A program made the position numbers and the translations under genes. The notes under the pieces are model-generated. The model was given only the letters and a program-made list of their open reading frames with translations, was not told where the DNA came from and searched no databases. Below are positions 1-6,061 of a stretch of DNA of 7,726 nucleotides, piece by piece. Source of the DNA: DATBDM01 sp036269915 (lineage in GTDB: Bacteria > Actinomycetota > Thermoleophilia > Solirubrobacterales > Solirubrobacteraceae); the NCBI GenBank assembly GCA_036269915.1, contig DATBDM010000162.1, forward strand, positions 1 through 7,726, given 5' to 3'. How positions within the stretch are numbered: the first letter of the stretch is position 1; each line of letters begins with the position of its first letter.

Positions 1-1326
1 GCGCGAGGCGAGCAGCACGGCGCGGCTCGCCGTGCCGTCGCGGCCCGCGCGACCGGCCTCCTGGTAGTAGGCCTCGAGGCTGGAGGGCAGCGCCCAGTGC
101 CAGACCGAGCGCACGTCGGCCTTGTCGACGCCCATGCCGAACGCGTTGGTGGCGACGACCACCTCGGCCTCGCCGGCCATGAACGCGCGCTGGCTCTCGC
201 TGCGGGCGGTCGCGGTCATGCCCGCGTGGTAGGCGACGGTCGCGAGGCCCGCGCGGCCGAGCTCCTCGGCCACCTCCTCGGTCGACTTTCGGGTGCCGCA
301 GTAGACGATCGCCGGACGGTTCTCGTCCATCGCCAGGCCGTCGGCCAGCAGCGCGCGCTTGCGCGCGACCGAGCCCTCGCCGTCGAAGGCGATCACGTCG
401 AACGACAGGTTCGGGCGGTCGAAGCCCGAGCGCACACGCTCCGGCTCGCGCAGCCCGAGCCGCGCGACGATCTCCTCGGCCACCTTCGGCGTCGCCGTCG
501 CCGTGCAGGCCATCACCGGCGGGTGGCCCAGCGCGTCGATCACCGGGCGCAGGCGCAGGTAGTCGGGCCGGAAGTCGTGGCCCCACTCGCTCACGCAGTG
601 CGCCTCGTCGACGACGAACAACGCGATCGTGCGGCGGGCGAGCGCCGCGCGGAAGGCGCCGGAGGCGAAGCGCTCGGGAGCCGCGAAGACGATCTGGGCA
701 GCACCGTCGCGGATCGCGTCCAGCGCGGCGCGATTCTCGCGCCCCGACGCGAGCATCACCGCCGGGTGGCCGAGCTCGGTCAGCCGGCGGCACTGGTCCT
801 CCATCAGCGCGATCAGCGGCGAGACGATCACGGTCAGGTCGGGCGAGGCGATGCCCGGCAGCTGGTAGCAGAGGCTCTTGCCCCCGCCGGTCGGCATCAC
901 GACCAGCGAGTCGCGGCCGGCGAGCGCGGCGGCGACCGCCTCGCGCTGCCCCGGCCGGAACGCGGTCAGCCCGAACTCGGCGAGCAGCGCGTCGGGCTCG
1001 ACGTCCACGGGCGCGCGGGGCGCGCGCGGGGGCGGGAGCGCGACGACGCCCTCCGGCTCCTCGTCCTCCACGGCGGGCGCCGAGCCCTCCATCGCGGCCA
1101 GCGCCTCGAGGTAGGCCGCCTCGTCGGGATCGGCGGCCGGCTCGGGCGCCGCGCGCCGCGCCTCGACCCGCTGCGCGGCGAGCCGCGCCACCGGCGTCAG
1201 CGCCTCACGCTCCTCGGCGTCGAGCCGCGACCAGCGTCCCCGCAGGGCCTCGAGCGCGCCCGCGGCGGCCTCCGGAGCCTGGCCGGGATCGAGCGCCTGG
1301 GCGAGGAGGCGGAGCGCGTCGCGCAT
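1..1326 (-). CDS. recQ: RecQ-family ATP-dependent DNA helicase, N-terminal 442 residues (3' end beyond window)
   Basis: A superfamily 2 3'-5' DNA helicase that unwinds DNA during recombination and repair, acting in the cytoplasm on the chromosome. Translating the minus strand from the ATG at 1326 gives an open frame to the window edge with the full RecQ motif series. These are motif 0 FRPGQREAV (residues ~123-131), Walker A MPTGGGKS (144-151), DEAH with the RecQ-type continuation DEAHCVSEWGHDFRP (240-254), motif III ACTATATPKV (~273-282), motif IV IVYCGTRKS (~340-348), motif V VVATNAFGMGVDKADVR (~390-406) and the arginine-finger motif VI QEAGRAGRDG (422-431). About 110 residues precede motif 0; they are charged and Ala/Pro-rich and match no domain I recognise. 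The zinc-binding, RQC and HRDC parts, if present, lie off the left edge. There is no clear Shine-Dalgarno sequence; a TANNNT box six bases before the ATG suggests a leaderless mRNA. The gene is divergent from the transporter gene at 1501. The family call is very secure; the exact start is less so. Confidence 0.95.
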   Translation of the reverse strand, partial: MRDALRLLAQALDPGQAPEAAAGALEALRGRWSRLDAEEREALTPVARLAAQRVEARRAAPEPAADPDEAAYLEALAAMEGSAPAVEDEEPEGVVALPPPRAPRAPVDVEPDALLAEFGLTAFRPGQREAVAAALAGRDSLVVMPTGGGKSLCYQLPGIASPDLTVIVSPLIALMEDQCRRLTELGHPAVMLASGRENRAALDAIRDGAAQIVFAAPERFASGAFRAALARRTIALFVVDEAHCVSEWGHDFRPDYLRLRPVIDALGHPPVMACTATATPKVAEEIVARLGLREPERVRSGFDRPNLSFDVIAFDGEGSVARKRALLADGLAMDENRPAIVYCGTRKSTEEVAEELGRAGLATVAYHAGMTATARSESQRAFMAGEAEVVVATNAFGMGVDKADVRSVWHWALPSSLEAYYQEAGRAGRDGTASRAVLLASR

Positions 1327-1338
1327 ACCCGGACCGTA
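1327..1338 (-). promoter_or_regulatory. Putative leaderless -10 element of the recQ-type gene
   Basis: Read on the minus strand, TACGGT (1338-1333) fits the actinobacterial -10 pattern TANNNT. It is followed by six bases and then the ATG at 1326, which is the spacing at which the A of ATG would be the transcription start. No recognisable TTGAC-like -35 lies 17-18 bases further upstream, and the short sequence before the ATG has no purine-rich ribosome binding site. A leaderless transcript explains that absence, but this is inference from spacing alone. Confidence 0.35.
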
Positions 1339-1347
1339 GCGTCCGGG
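1328..1347. repeat. Short inverted repeat next to the recQ start
   Basis: CCCGGAC (1328-1334) and GTCCGGG (1341-1347) form a perfect 7-bp inverted repeat around a six-base loop, one base from the helicase start codon. It overlaps the putative -10 box. It could be a small operator or merely a result of high GC content; I see no matching family consensus. Confidence 0.35.
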
Positions 1348-1399
1348 CCGGGTGATTCCGCCCCCGCATTCCAGCCATGTGGCGAATCCGGCGCGGGAG

Positions 1400-1429
1400 T
1401 TGCGCTCGCCGGGACACGCGATCTAGCCT
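1400..1429 (+). promoter_or_regulatory. Putative promoter of the YaaH-type transporter gene
   Basis: TTGCGC (1400-1405) and TAGCCT (1424-1429) are separated by 18 bases and fit a housekeeping -35/-10 pair with a TANNNT-type -10. Transcription would start near 1435-1437, giving a leader of about 65 bases. The same -10 hexamer and the same spacing recur before the gene at 3297, which strengthens both calls. Confidence 0.45.
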
Positions 1430-1460
1430 CGCGTCCGCTCCGGGCGGGAGCCCGAAGCAA

Positions 1461-1482
1461 GCCGCCCCGAGAGCGGGGCGGC
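1461..1482 (+). promoter_or_regulatory. Leader hairpin ahead of the transporter gene
   Basis: A perfect 9-bp GC-rich stem, GCCGCCCCG (1461-1469) with CGGGGCGGC (1474-1482), closes on the four-base loop AGAG. It lies in the predicted 5' untranslated region, ending five bases before the ribosome binding site. No T-tract follows, so it is not a classical terminator. It could stabilise the mRNA, act as an attenuator or limit ribosome access. Confidence 0.45.
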
Positions 1483-1500
1483 CGGACGAGAGGAGCCGCC

Positions 1501-2142
1501 ATGTCGACCACCGTCACCGAGGCCGCGCAGCCCGCCGCCGCAACGAACGGAGCCGCCGCGCCGGCGGCGGCCGCGGGCGACCCCGCGATCCTCGGCCTGC
1601 CGATCTTCGTCGTCGGGTCGATCGCCCTCGGGCTGGCCAACGTCGGCTACGTCCCTCCGGCGGCCGCGGCGGCCGCCCTGCCGATCATCCTCGCGGCGAC
1701 CGGCCTCGGCCTGCTGGTGGCGACCATCTGGGCCGCCGGCCTCGGGCAGACGCTCGTCGCCGGCATCTTCGGCCTCTTCGCCGGCTTCTGGTGGAGCTAC
1801 GGCGCGCTCGTGCTCGGGCTCACGCACCGCTGGTTCATCATCCCGCCGGCCAACCTCGAGCGGACGATCGCGCTGTTCCTGATCTCCTGGGCGGTCGTGA
1901 TGGCGGCGCTGACCATCGCGACGGTGCGGCTGCCGGTCGCCTACACCGCGGTCGTCGGCCTCGTGGTGATCGCGCTCGTGCTGCTGATCTTCGGCACCAC
2001 CGGGGCGGATGCCACGCTGATCAAGGCCGCCGGCTGGGTGACGCTCGCCTTCGCCGCGCTCGGGACCTACCTGTTCCTCAACACGGCGTCGCTGGCCACG
2101 GGCGGGAAGGGGTTCCCGCTGGGCAGGCCGATCGTCAGCTGA
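1501..2142 (+). CDS. GPR1/FUN34/YaaH-family membrane protein (putative acetate/succinate transporter)
   Basis: A 213-residue inner-membrane protein with six hydrophobic helices at about residues 31-49, 54-76, 84-105, 121-140, 147-166 and 173-192. The family (acetate uptake transporters such as E. coli SatP) moves short monocarboxylates or succinate, usually as hexamers. Evidence is the six-helix size, the GLGLLVATIWAAGLGQTLVAG stretch (~68-88), which matches the family's second and third helices, and the FWWSYGALVLG and LFLISWAV segments. The signature before helix 1 is degenerate: residues 27-36 read DPAILGLPIF where the family has NPAPLGL-like sequence. The first ~26 residues are Ala/Pro/Thr-rich and probably a disordered cytoplasmic tail. 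GAGAGGAG (1488-1495), five bases before the ATG, supports the start. It ends in an 8-bp overlap with the convergent FUSC-like gene. The substrate is not proven by sequence. Confidence 0.75.
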   Translation: MSTTVTEAAQPAAATNGAAAPAAAAGDPAILGLPIFVVGSIALGLANVGYVPPAAAAAALPIILAATGLGLLVATIWAAGLGQTLVAGIFGLFAGFWWSYGALVLGLTHRWFIIPPANLERTIALFLISWAVVMAALTIATVRLPVAYTAVVGLVVIALVLLIFGTTGADATLIKAAGWVTLAFAALGTYLFLNTASLATGGKGFPLGRPIVS

Positions 2143-3190
2143 GGGCGAGATGGCGGACGTCGGCGCGCACCGGCTGCGCGTCGGCGACCGCGTCCATCGC
2201 GTCGAGGATGTTGTGCAGGTTGACGAGCAGCGCGCCGCGCGCGGGACGGTGCTCGCCCTCGGCGGCGGCCTCGAGGTCCACGCGGATCTCGCCGATGGCG
2301 GCGGAGTCGGCGTCGCTGACCGCGGCGCCGGCGCGCCGCAGCAGATCGGTCCAGCGCGCGCGGAAGTCGTCGTCGCCGCCGACCGAGGAGTTTGCGCGCG
2401 TGATCGTCCGGGCCATGCTGCGGGTCTCGGCGACGGCCTGCTCGAGCCGCCCGAGGACGTCGCCGAACGCGTCGGAGCGGCGCATCCGCGCCGCGGCGCT
2501 CAGGCGCGGGTTCAGCCGCCCGCTCTCGCGCGCCTGGCGGACCGTCGCCCAGGCGGCGTCGATGTCGTGGTCGAGGTCGCGCGTGCGCTCGACCCAGTCG
2601 TCGACAGCGTCCCCGTCGTCGCGCTCGTGCAGCCGGTCGGCCATGTCGGTGAGCAGTGCCCCGAGCTCGTCGTCGATGCGGTCCACGCGCCGGGCCGCCG
2701 CGCGGTCGCGCAGGGGCGGCCAGACGACGAGGTTGACGAGCAGCCCGACCCCGATGCCGATCACGGTGTCGAGCAGCCGCGCGCCGAGGATGTGGTCGTT
2801 GGCGCTGTAGCCGGTGAGCAGGACGACCAGCGCGGTGGCCGCCGCCGTGGTCGACTCGCCGCGCAACCCGCGCGCGGAGCCGGCCAGCATCGCCACGAGG
2901 AGCATCAGCCCGAGTGACCAGGCGCTGACGCCGAGCACGTTCCCGACCGCGAAGGCGAGCAGCACGCCCAGCACGGTCGCGCCGACCTGCTGGGCACCGC
3001 GGGCGAACGTCCGGTAGACGGTGGCGTTTACGGTCAGCAGCGCGGCCCACGGGGCGAGGAACGGCTGCGCGATGCCGAACGCGTGGTTGGCCAGCACCCA
3101 GGCGATGACCGCCGCCGCGACGGTCTTCGCGAGCTGCGAGGCGTCGGTCCAGAGGACCGGATCCCGGAGCGTGGCGCGCAGGGACGTCAT
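2135..3190 (-). CDS. FUSC / aromatic acid exporter-like membrane protein
   Basis: A 351-residue protein with a hydrophobic N-terminal half and a soluble C-terminal half. Six membrane segments lie at about residues 20-38, 42-58, 69-87, 91-105, 113-127 and 138-157. The last contains TVIGIGVGLLVNLVVWPP, typical of the FUSC/ArAE superfamily, as is the RGAQQVGATVLGVLLAF stretch (64-80). Residues 160-350 are charged and helical (ERTRDLDHDIDAAW, RLEQAVAETRSM) and should form the cytoplasmic helical domain. Known relatives (E. coli AaeB, plant ALMT-like proteins) export aromatic or organic acids; the substrate here is unknown. The start is taken at 3190 because the frame above it, to an ATG at 3316, is low-complexity and would run through the promoter and operator of the divergent gene. 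A weak purine run (minus strand, ~3198-3206) precedes it. It is one half-transporter length, so it may work as an oligomer. Confidence 0.72.
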   Translation of the reverse strand: MTSLRATLRDPVLWTDASQLAKTVAAAVIAWVLANHAFGIAQPFLAPWAALLTVNATVYRTFARGAQQVGATVLGVLLAFAVGNVLGVSAWSLGLMLLVAMLAGSARGLRGESTTAAATALVVLLTGYSANDHILGARLLDTVIGIGVGLLVNLVVWPPLRDRAAARRVDRIDDELGALLTDMADRLHERDDGDAVDDWVERTRDLDHDIDAAWATVRQARESGRLNPRLSAAARMRRSDAFGDVLGRLEQAVAETRSMARTITRANSSVGGDDDFRARWTDLLRRAGAAVSDADSAAIGEIRVDLEAAAEGEHRPARGALLVNLHNILDAMDAVADAQPVRADVRHLALS

Positions 3191-3217
3191 TCCGACACCC
3201 TGCCCGCCACCACCCGG

Positions 3218-3247
3218 TTGGCAGTCGGGGATCTCCGGTGATAGCCT
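3218..3247 (+). promoter_or_regulatory. Putative promoter of the secreted discoidin protein gene
   Basis: TTGGCA (3218-3223), an 18-base spacer and TAGCCT (3242-3247) form a credible -35/-10 pair. Transcription would begin near 3253-3256, just before the LacI-type palindrome. The -10 is flanked by a 5-bp inverted repeat GGTGA/TCACC (3237-3241, 3247-3251), a possible second protein-binding site. The spacing and -10 hexamer equal those of the promoter at 1400. Confidence 0.5.
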
Positions 3248-3260
3248 CACCAACGAGAGG

Positions 3261-3278
3261 GATGACAACGTTGTCATC
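3261..3278. promoter_or_regulatory. LacI/GalR-type operator palindrome
   Basis: GATGACAACGTTGTCATC is a perfect 18-bp palindrome centred on CG. Its core TGACAACGTTGTCA fits the LacI-family operator pattern TGNNANCGNTNNCA and also the looser CcpA cre consensus. It lies downstream of the predicted transcription start (3253-3256) and ends five bases before the ribosome binding site, the place expected for a repressor that blocks RNA polymerase. Only one copy is in the window. Because FUSC starts at 3190 on the other strand, the site could influence both genes, but the geometry favours control of the plus-strand gene. No LacI-family gene is in the window. Confidence 0.8.
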
Positions 3279-3283
3279 GCGGC

Positions 3284-3291
3284 AGGAGGAG
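3284..3291 (+). promoter_or_regulatory. Strong ribosome binding site fixing the start at 3297
   Basis: AGGAGGAG lies five bases before the ATG at 3297 and is close to the ideal anti-16S complement. It decides the start of the downstream gene, whose open frame extends another 276 bases upstream without being coding. Confidence 0.85.
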
Positions 3292-3296
3292 ATCTG

Positions 3297-6014
3297 ATGC
3301 AGCGACTCGTCGCCACCGTCCTGGCTCTGTGCGCGCTCGGCGCCGCCGTTCCCGCGGCGGCCGCCGCCGCGGCGCCCGACCCCGTGGCCGCGACCTACCA
3401 GCGGGTGCTGCTGCGCCACACGCGCTGGGCCGAGCAGCAGTGGGACGCGGCGGCGGGTCACTACAAGGCCCAGGACTTCGACTTCGCCGTGGTGCTCGGC
3501 AACGCCGTGCTGCTCACGCATCCCGGCTACGACGCCGCGGCCGCCGGCGTCGACGAGGCCACGCTGCGCGAGCACACGCTCGCCACGATCCGCCACTTCG
3601 CCGCGTCCAACCGGCTCAACGGCGGGACGGAGTGGGGCAAGACGCTGTTCTTCGACACCACCTTCCAGTCGTACTTCGTGCTCGCCGCCCACCTGCTCTG
3701 GAACGAGCTCGACCCCTCGACGCAGGCGAACGTCGACCACATCGTGCGCGCGCAGGCCGACTACACGACCTCGCTCGGCGCCGGCAACGATCCGCTCTCC
3801 GGTGGCTGGACGCCCAACGGGCTGCTCGGCGGCTACCAGGGCGACACCAAGCTCGAGGAGATGGGCGTCTACGCGCAGTCGCTGGCGCCCGGCCTGGCCT
3901 GGGCGTCCGACGATCCCGGCGCCGGCGGCTGGCGCGACTGGTTCGGGCGCTGGAGCCGCAACGAGACGGGCCTGCCGTCGGCCGACGCCGACAACCCCGA
4001 CGTGGTGGACGGCGTGCCGGTCTCCGAGAACACCGCGCACAACCTCTACGACACCTACATCGTCGAGAACCACGGCTCATTCGGCCCGCACTACCAGGAG
4101 GAGCTGTGGCGCACGTCGGCGCGCAACGCGATCCACTTCCTGCTCGCCGGGCGCCCGCTGCCCGAGGTGCTCACGCACCAGCCGAACGCCGCCGGCCTAT
4201 GGAAGACGATCCTCGCGGTGATGAGCGACGCGGGTGAGCCGCTGATGCCGATGGTCGACGACCGCGAGCACCTCTACGGCCGCGACGTGATCCCGCTCGC
4301 CTTCCTCGCGCAGGTGCAGGGCGACCGCGACGCCGCCCGCGCCGAGGCCGACCTCGCCGACCGCCTCGAGGCCTACCAGGCCTACCCGCCCACGGATCGC
4401 ATCACGAAGTTCTCCGGCGAGCCGAAGTACGAGCCCGAGGCGCGGGCGGAGGTCGCGATCTCCTACCTGCTGCACGAGTGGCGCGACGCGCAGGGTGCGC
4501 CCGTCAAGCCCGTCCCGGAGCGGCGCCTGTTCGCCGACGCGCAAGCGGCGAAGGACTTCGGCGCCGGGCCGGGGCTCGTCGCCCAGCAGTCGCGCAGGGC
4601 ATGGGCCGCGACGGTGACCAAGCCGGGCTTCGTCAAGTTCGCGTGGCAGCCGGGACACGACGACTGGCTGTTCGATCTCGGCGGTACGTCGCCGTCGCTG
4701 CTGCCGTCGACGGCCCAGACCGTGACCGGCCGCGCCGTGCGCACCTACGACCGCGCGCGGGACGGGTTCGACGCCGCGGCGAGCCTGCTCTCGCTCGGCT
4801 CGGGCTACGCCGGGCTGACGACGCTGCCGTCGGGCGCCATCGTCTACGCGACCTCGGGCACCGCCGCGGGCGAGGGCGTGCTCGGCGTCGACAACCTCAC
4901 CATGCCCGGCGTGGCGGGCCTCGACGGGACGCGCCGCTATCGCAGCGCCGACGGCGCCGTGACCGTGCCCGCGCAGGACGCCGGGCAGGGCGAGGCCCCG
5001 CCCGCCGGCGTGGCCCGCGTGGACCGGCTCACCTTCGCGCCGACGACCGCGCGCTACGTCCGCATGCTCGGCGTCACCGGGCACCCGACCTACGGCTACT
5101 CGCTGTTCGAGCTCGAGGCCCGCGACGGCGCCGACGGGGCGAACCTCGCCCGGGGCGGCGCCGTGACGGCGAGCTCGTTCGACCCGACGAAGCCGCCGGC
5201 CAACGTCGACGACGGCTCGTACTCGACGCGCTGGGCGGTGTCGGTCGCGGACCGCAAGCGCGGCGACTCGTCGATCGCCGTGGACCTGGGCACGCCGCAC
5301 GAGCTCGACCGCGTCGCGCTGTTCTGGGAGACGGCCGCGGGCAGTGCGTACCGGGTCCAGACGTCGCTCGACGGGACCACCTGGACCGACGTCGCGCGCT
5401 ACCCCCACCCGGACCTGAGCAGCACCGGGAACTGGCTCGAGGTCGATGGCCGCGCCGGGCTCGTCGTGCGGGGATCGGGTAATCCCATCACGGTGTCGGG
5501 TGATCGGATCACGCTCTCCGACGGTCCTGCGAGCGATGCCCGCGGCATGCTCGTCGAGGGCTATCCCGGCCTGAAGGCGAACGCCACCCGCCGCCGCGCG
5601 GGGCGGGCGCCGGTGACCGGCGGCCCCGAGGCGCTGCGCGTCTCCGACGCGGGCGGCTACCTGAGCGTCTTCGACCTCTCGGGCGCGGACGTGTCCGGCA
5701 CGGTCTCCGTGGCGCAGCGAGGCAAGGGGCGGCGCCTGTACGCGGGGCGCCAGGCCGTGACGGCTAGCGGCATCGACTACGACGCACAGGTGGCGGCCGC
5801 GACCAGCCGCGTCGAGCCGGTCCGGTTCCGGCTGGCCGACCGCCACGGCGACGCCGTCCCCGCGGGAGTGGTGGCCGAGGTCATCGACCCCGGGACCGTC
5901 CGGCTGACGGCTCCGGCGGGGCATCCGGCGCAACTCGTGCTGACCCGCGCGCGGACCGGGGAGGCGCGCCAGGTCACCGTCCCCGGCGGCCAGTCGCGGC
6001 AGTACGCGTTCTGA
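3297..6014 (+). CDS. Large secreted protein: all-alpha toroid-like domain plus rearranged discoidin-like module; putative glycan-active enzyme
   Basis: A 905-residue exported protein that I cannot assign to a named enzyme family. Residues 1-26 form a Sec signal peptide: short charged start, hydrophobic core and a run of alanines with cleavage near A24-A26. Residues ~30-397 are rich in amphipathic helices and look like an (alpha/alpha) toroid of the heparinase/chondroitin-lyase kind. Polar motifs possibly lining a cleft are NDPLSGGWTPNG (164-175), GDTKLEEMGVYAQ (182-194), ENTAHNLYDTYIVENHGSF (244-262) then GPHYQ (263-267), DDREHLYGRD (321-330) and KFSGEPKYEPEARAE (371-385). Residues ~430-550 are beta-rich. 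A discoidin-like module follows at 574-702 with its usual last segment (ARYVRMLG...YGYSLFELEA, 585-608) placed before its usual first part (NLARGGAVTASS..., 616 onward). Then NWLEVDGRAGLVVRG (712-726) seems to resume the beta domain. Residues ~765-905 form a last beta-rich domain. The neighbouring GH3 enzyme and LacI-type operator support a glycan role; lyase activity is only inference. The strong ribosome binding site fixes the start. Confidence 0.8.
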   Translation: MQRLVATVLALCALGAAVPAAAAAAAPDPVAATYQRVLLRHTRWAEQQWDAAAGHYKAQDFDFAVVLGNAVLLTHPGYDAAAAGVDEATLREHTLATIRHFAASNRLNGGTEWGKTLFFDTTFQSYFVLAAHLLWNELDPSTQANVDHIVRAQADYTTSLGAGNDPLSGGWTPNGLLGGYQGDTKLEEMGVYAQSLAPGLAWASDDPGAGGWRDWFGRWSRNETGLPSADADNPDVVDGVPVSENTAHNLYDTYIVENHGSFGPHYQEELWRTSARNAIHFLLAGRPLPEVLTHQPNAAGLWKTILAVMSDAGEPLMPMVDDREHLYGRDVIPLAFLAQVQGDRDAARAEADLADRLEAYQAYPPTDRITKFSGEPKYEPEARAEVAISYLLHEWRDAQGAPVKPVPERRLFADAQAAKDFGAGPGLVAQQSRRAWAATVTKPGFVKFAWQPGHDDWLFDLGGTSPSLLPSTAQTVTGRAVRTYDRARDGFDAAASLLSLGSGYAGLTTLPSGAIVYATSGTAAGEGVLGVDNLTMPGVAGLDGTRRYRSADGAVTVPAQDAGQGEAPPAGVARVDRLTFAPTTARYVRMLGVTGHPTYGYSLFELEARDGADGANLARGGAVTASSFDPTKPPANVDDGSYSTRWAVSVADRKRGDSSIAVDLGTPHELDRVALFWETAAGSAYRVQTSLDGTTWTDVARYPHPDLSSTGNWLEVDGRAGLVVRGSGNPITVSGDRITLSDGPASDARGMLVEGYPGLKANATRRRAGRAPVTGGPEALRVSDAGGYLSVFDLSGADVSGTVSVAQRGKGRRLYAGRQAVTASGIDYDAQVAAATSRVEPVRFRLADRHGDAVPAGVVAEVIDPGTVRLTAPAGHPAQLVLTRARTGEARQVTVPGGQSRQYAF

Positions 6015-6023
6015 ACCGCGGGC

Positions 6024-6053
6024 GCGCCGCGACCGCCGGAGCGGTCGCGGCGC
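6024..6053. terminator. Bidirectional GC-rich terminator hairpin between convergent genes
   Basis: A perfect 13-bp stem, GCGCCGCGACCGC (6024-6036) with GCGGTCGCGGCGC (6041-6053), closes on the loop CGGA. It starts 10 bases after the stop of the discoidin gene and ends 8 bases before the stop of the convergent GH3 gene, so it can serve both transcripts. It lacks a T-tract on either side, as is common in very GC-rich actinobacteria. Confidence 0.75.
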
Positions 6054-6061
6054 CGCGGGCG

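Noticed and set aside
97..1500. Long plus-strand open frame running into the transporter gene
   Set aside because: It is the antisense shadow of the RecQ coding region. Its product is Arg/Ala/His-rich with no domain logic, while the minus strand carries all RecQ motifs. Only the part from 1501 is a gene.
1552..1571. GC-rich inverted repeat GCCGCCGC/GCGGCGGC in the transporter gene
   Set aside because: It arises from Ala/Pro codons in a low-complexity N-terminal tail and has no regulatory placement.
3238..3268. Minus-strand promoter for FUSC using TTGTCA inside the palindrome and TATCAC
   Set aside because: The spacer is 19 bases and the -10 ends in C, not T. It is possible but too weak to annotate.
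3021..3296. Upstream extension of the discoidin gene to an ATG at 3021
   Set aside because: It would run antisense through the FUSC gene and through the promoter and LacI palindrome, and would bury the signal peptide. The strong ribosome binding site at 3284-3291 fixes the start at 3297.
3191..3316. Upstream start for the FUSC-like gene at 3316
   Set aside because: The extra 42 residues are low-complexity and would overlap the divergent gene's start, operator and promoter. The membrane domain begins soon after the Met at 3190.
3297..3335. Lipoprotein signal in the discoidin protein (Cys at residue 12)
   Set aside because: The residue before the Cys is Leu instead of Gly, Ala or Ser, and the Cys lies inside the hydrophobic core, so an ordinary Sec signal peptide fits better.
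2067..4073. 668-codon minus-strand open frame across the FUSC and discoidin genes
   Set aside because: It overlaps two better-supported genes and crosses the promoter/operator region, and its composition is that of a shadow frame.
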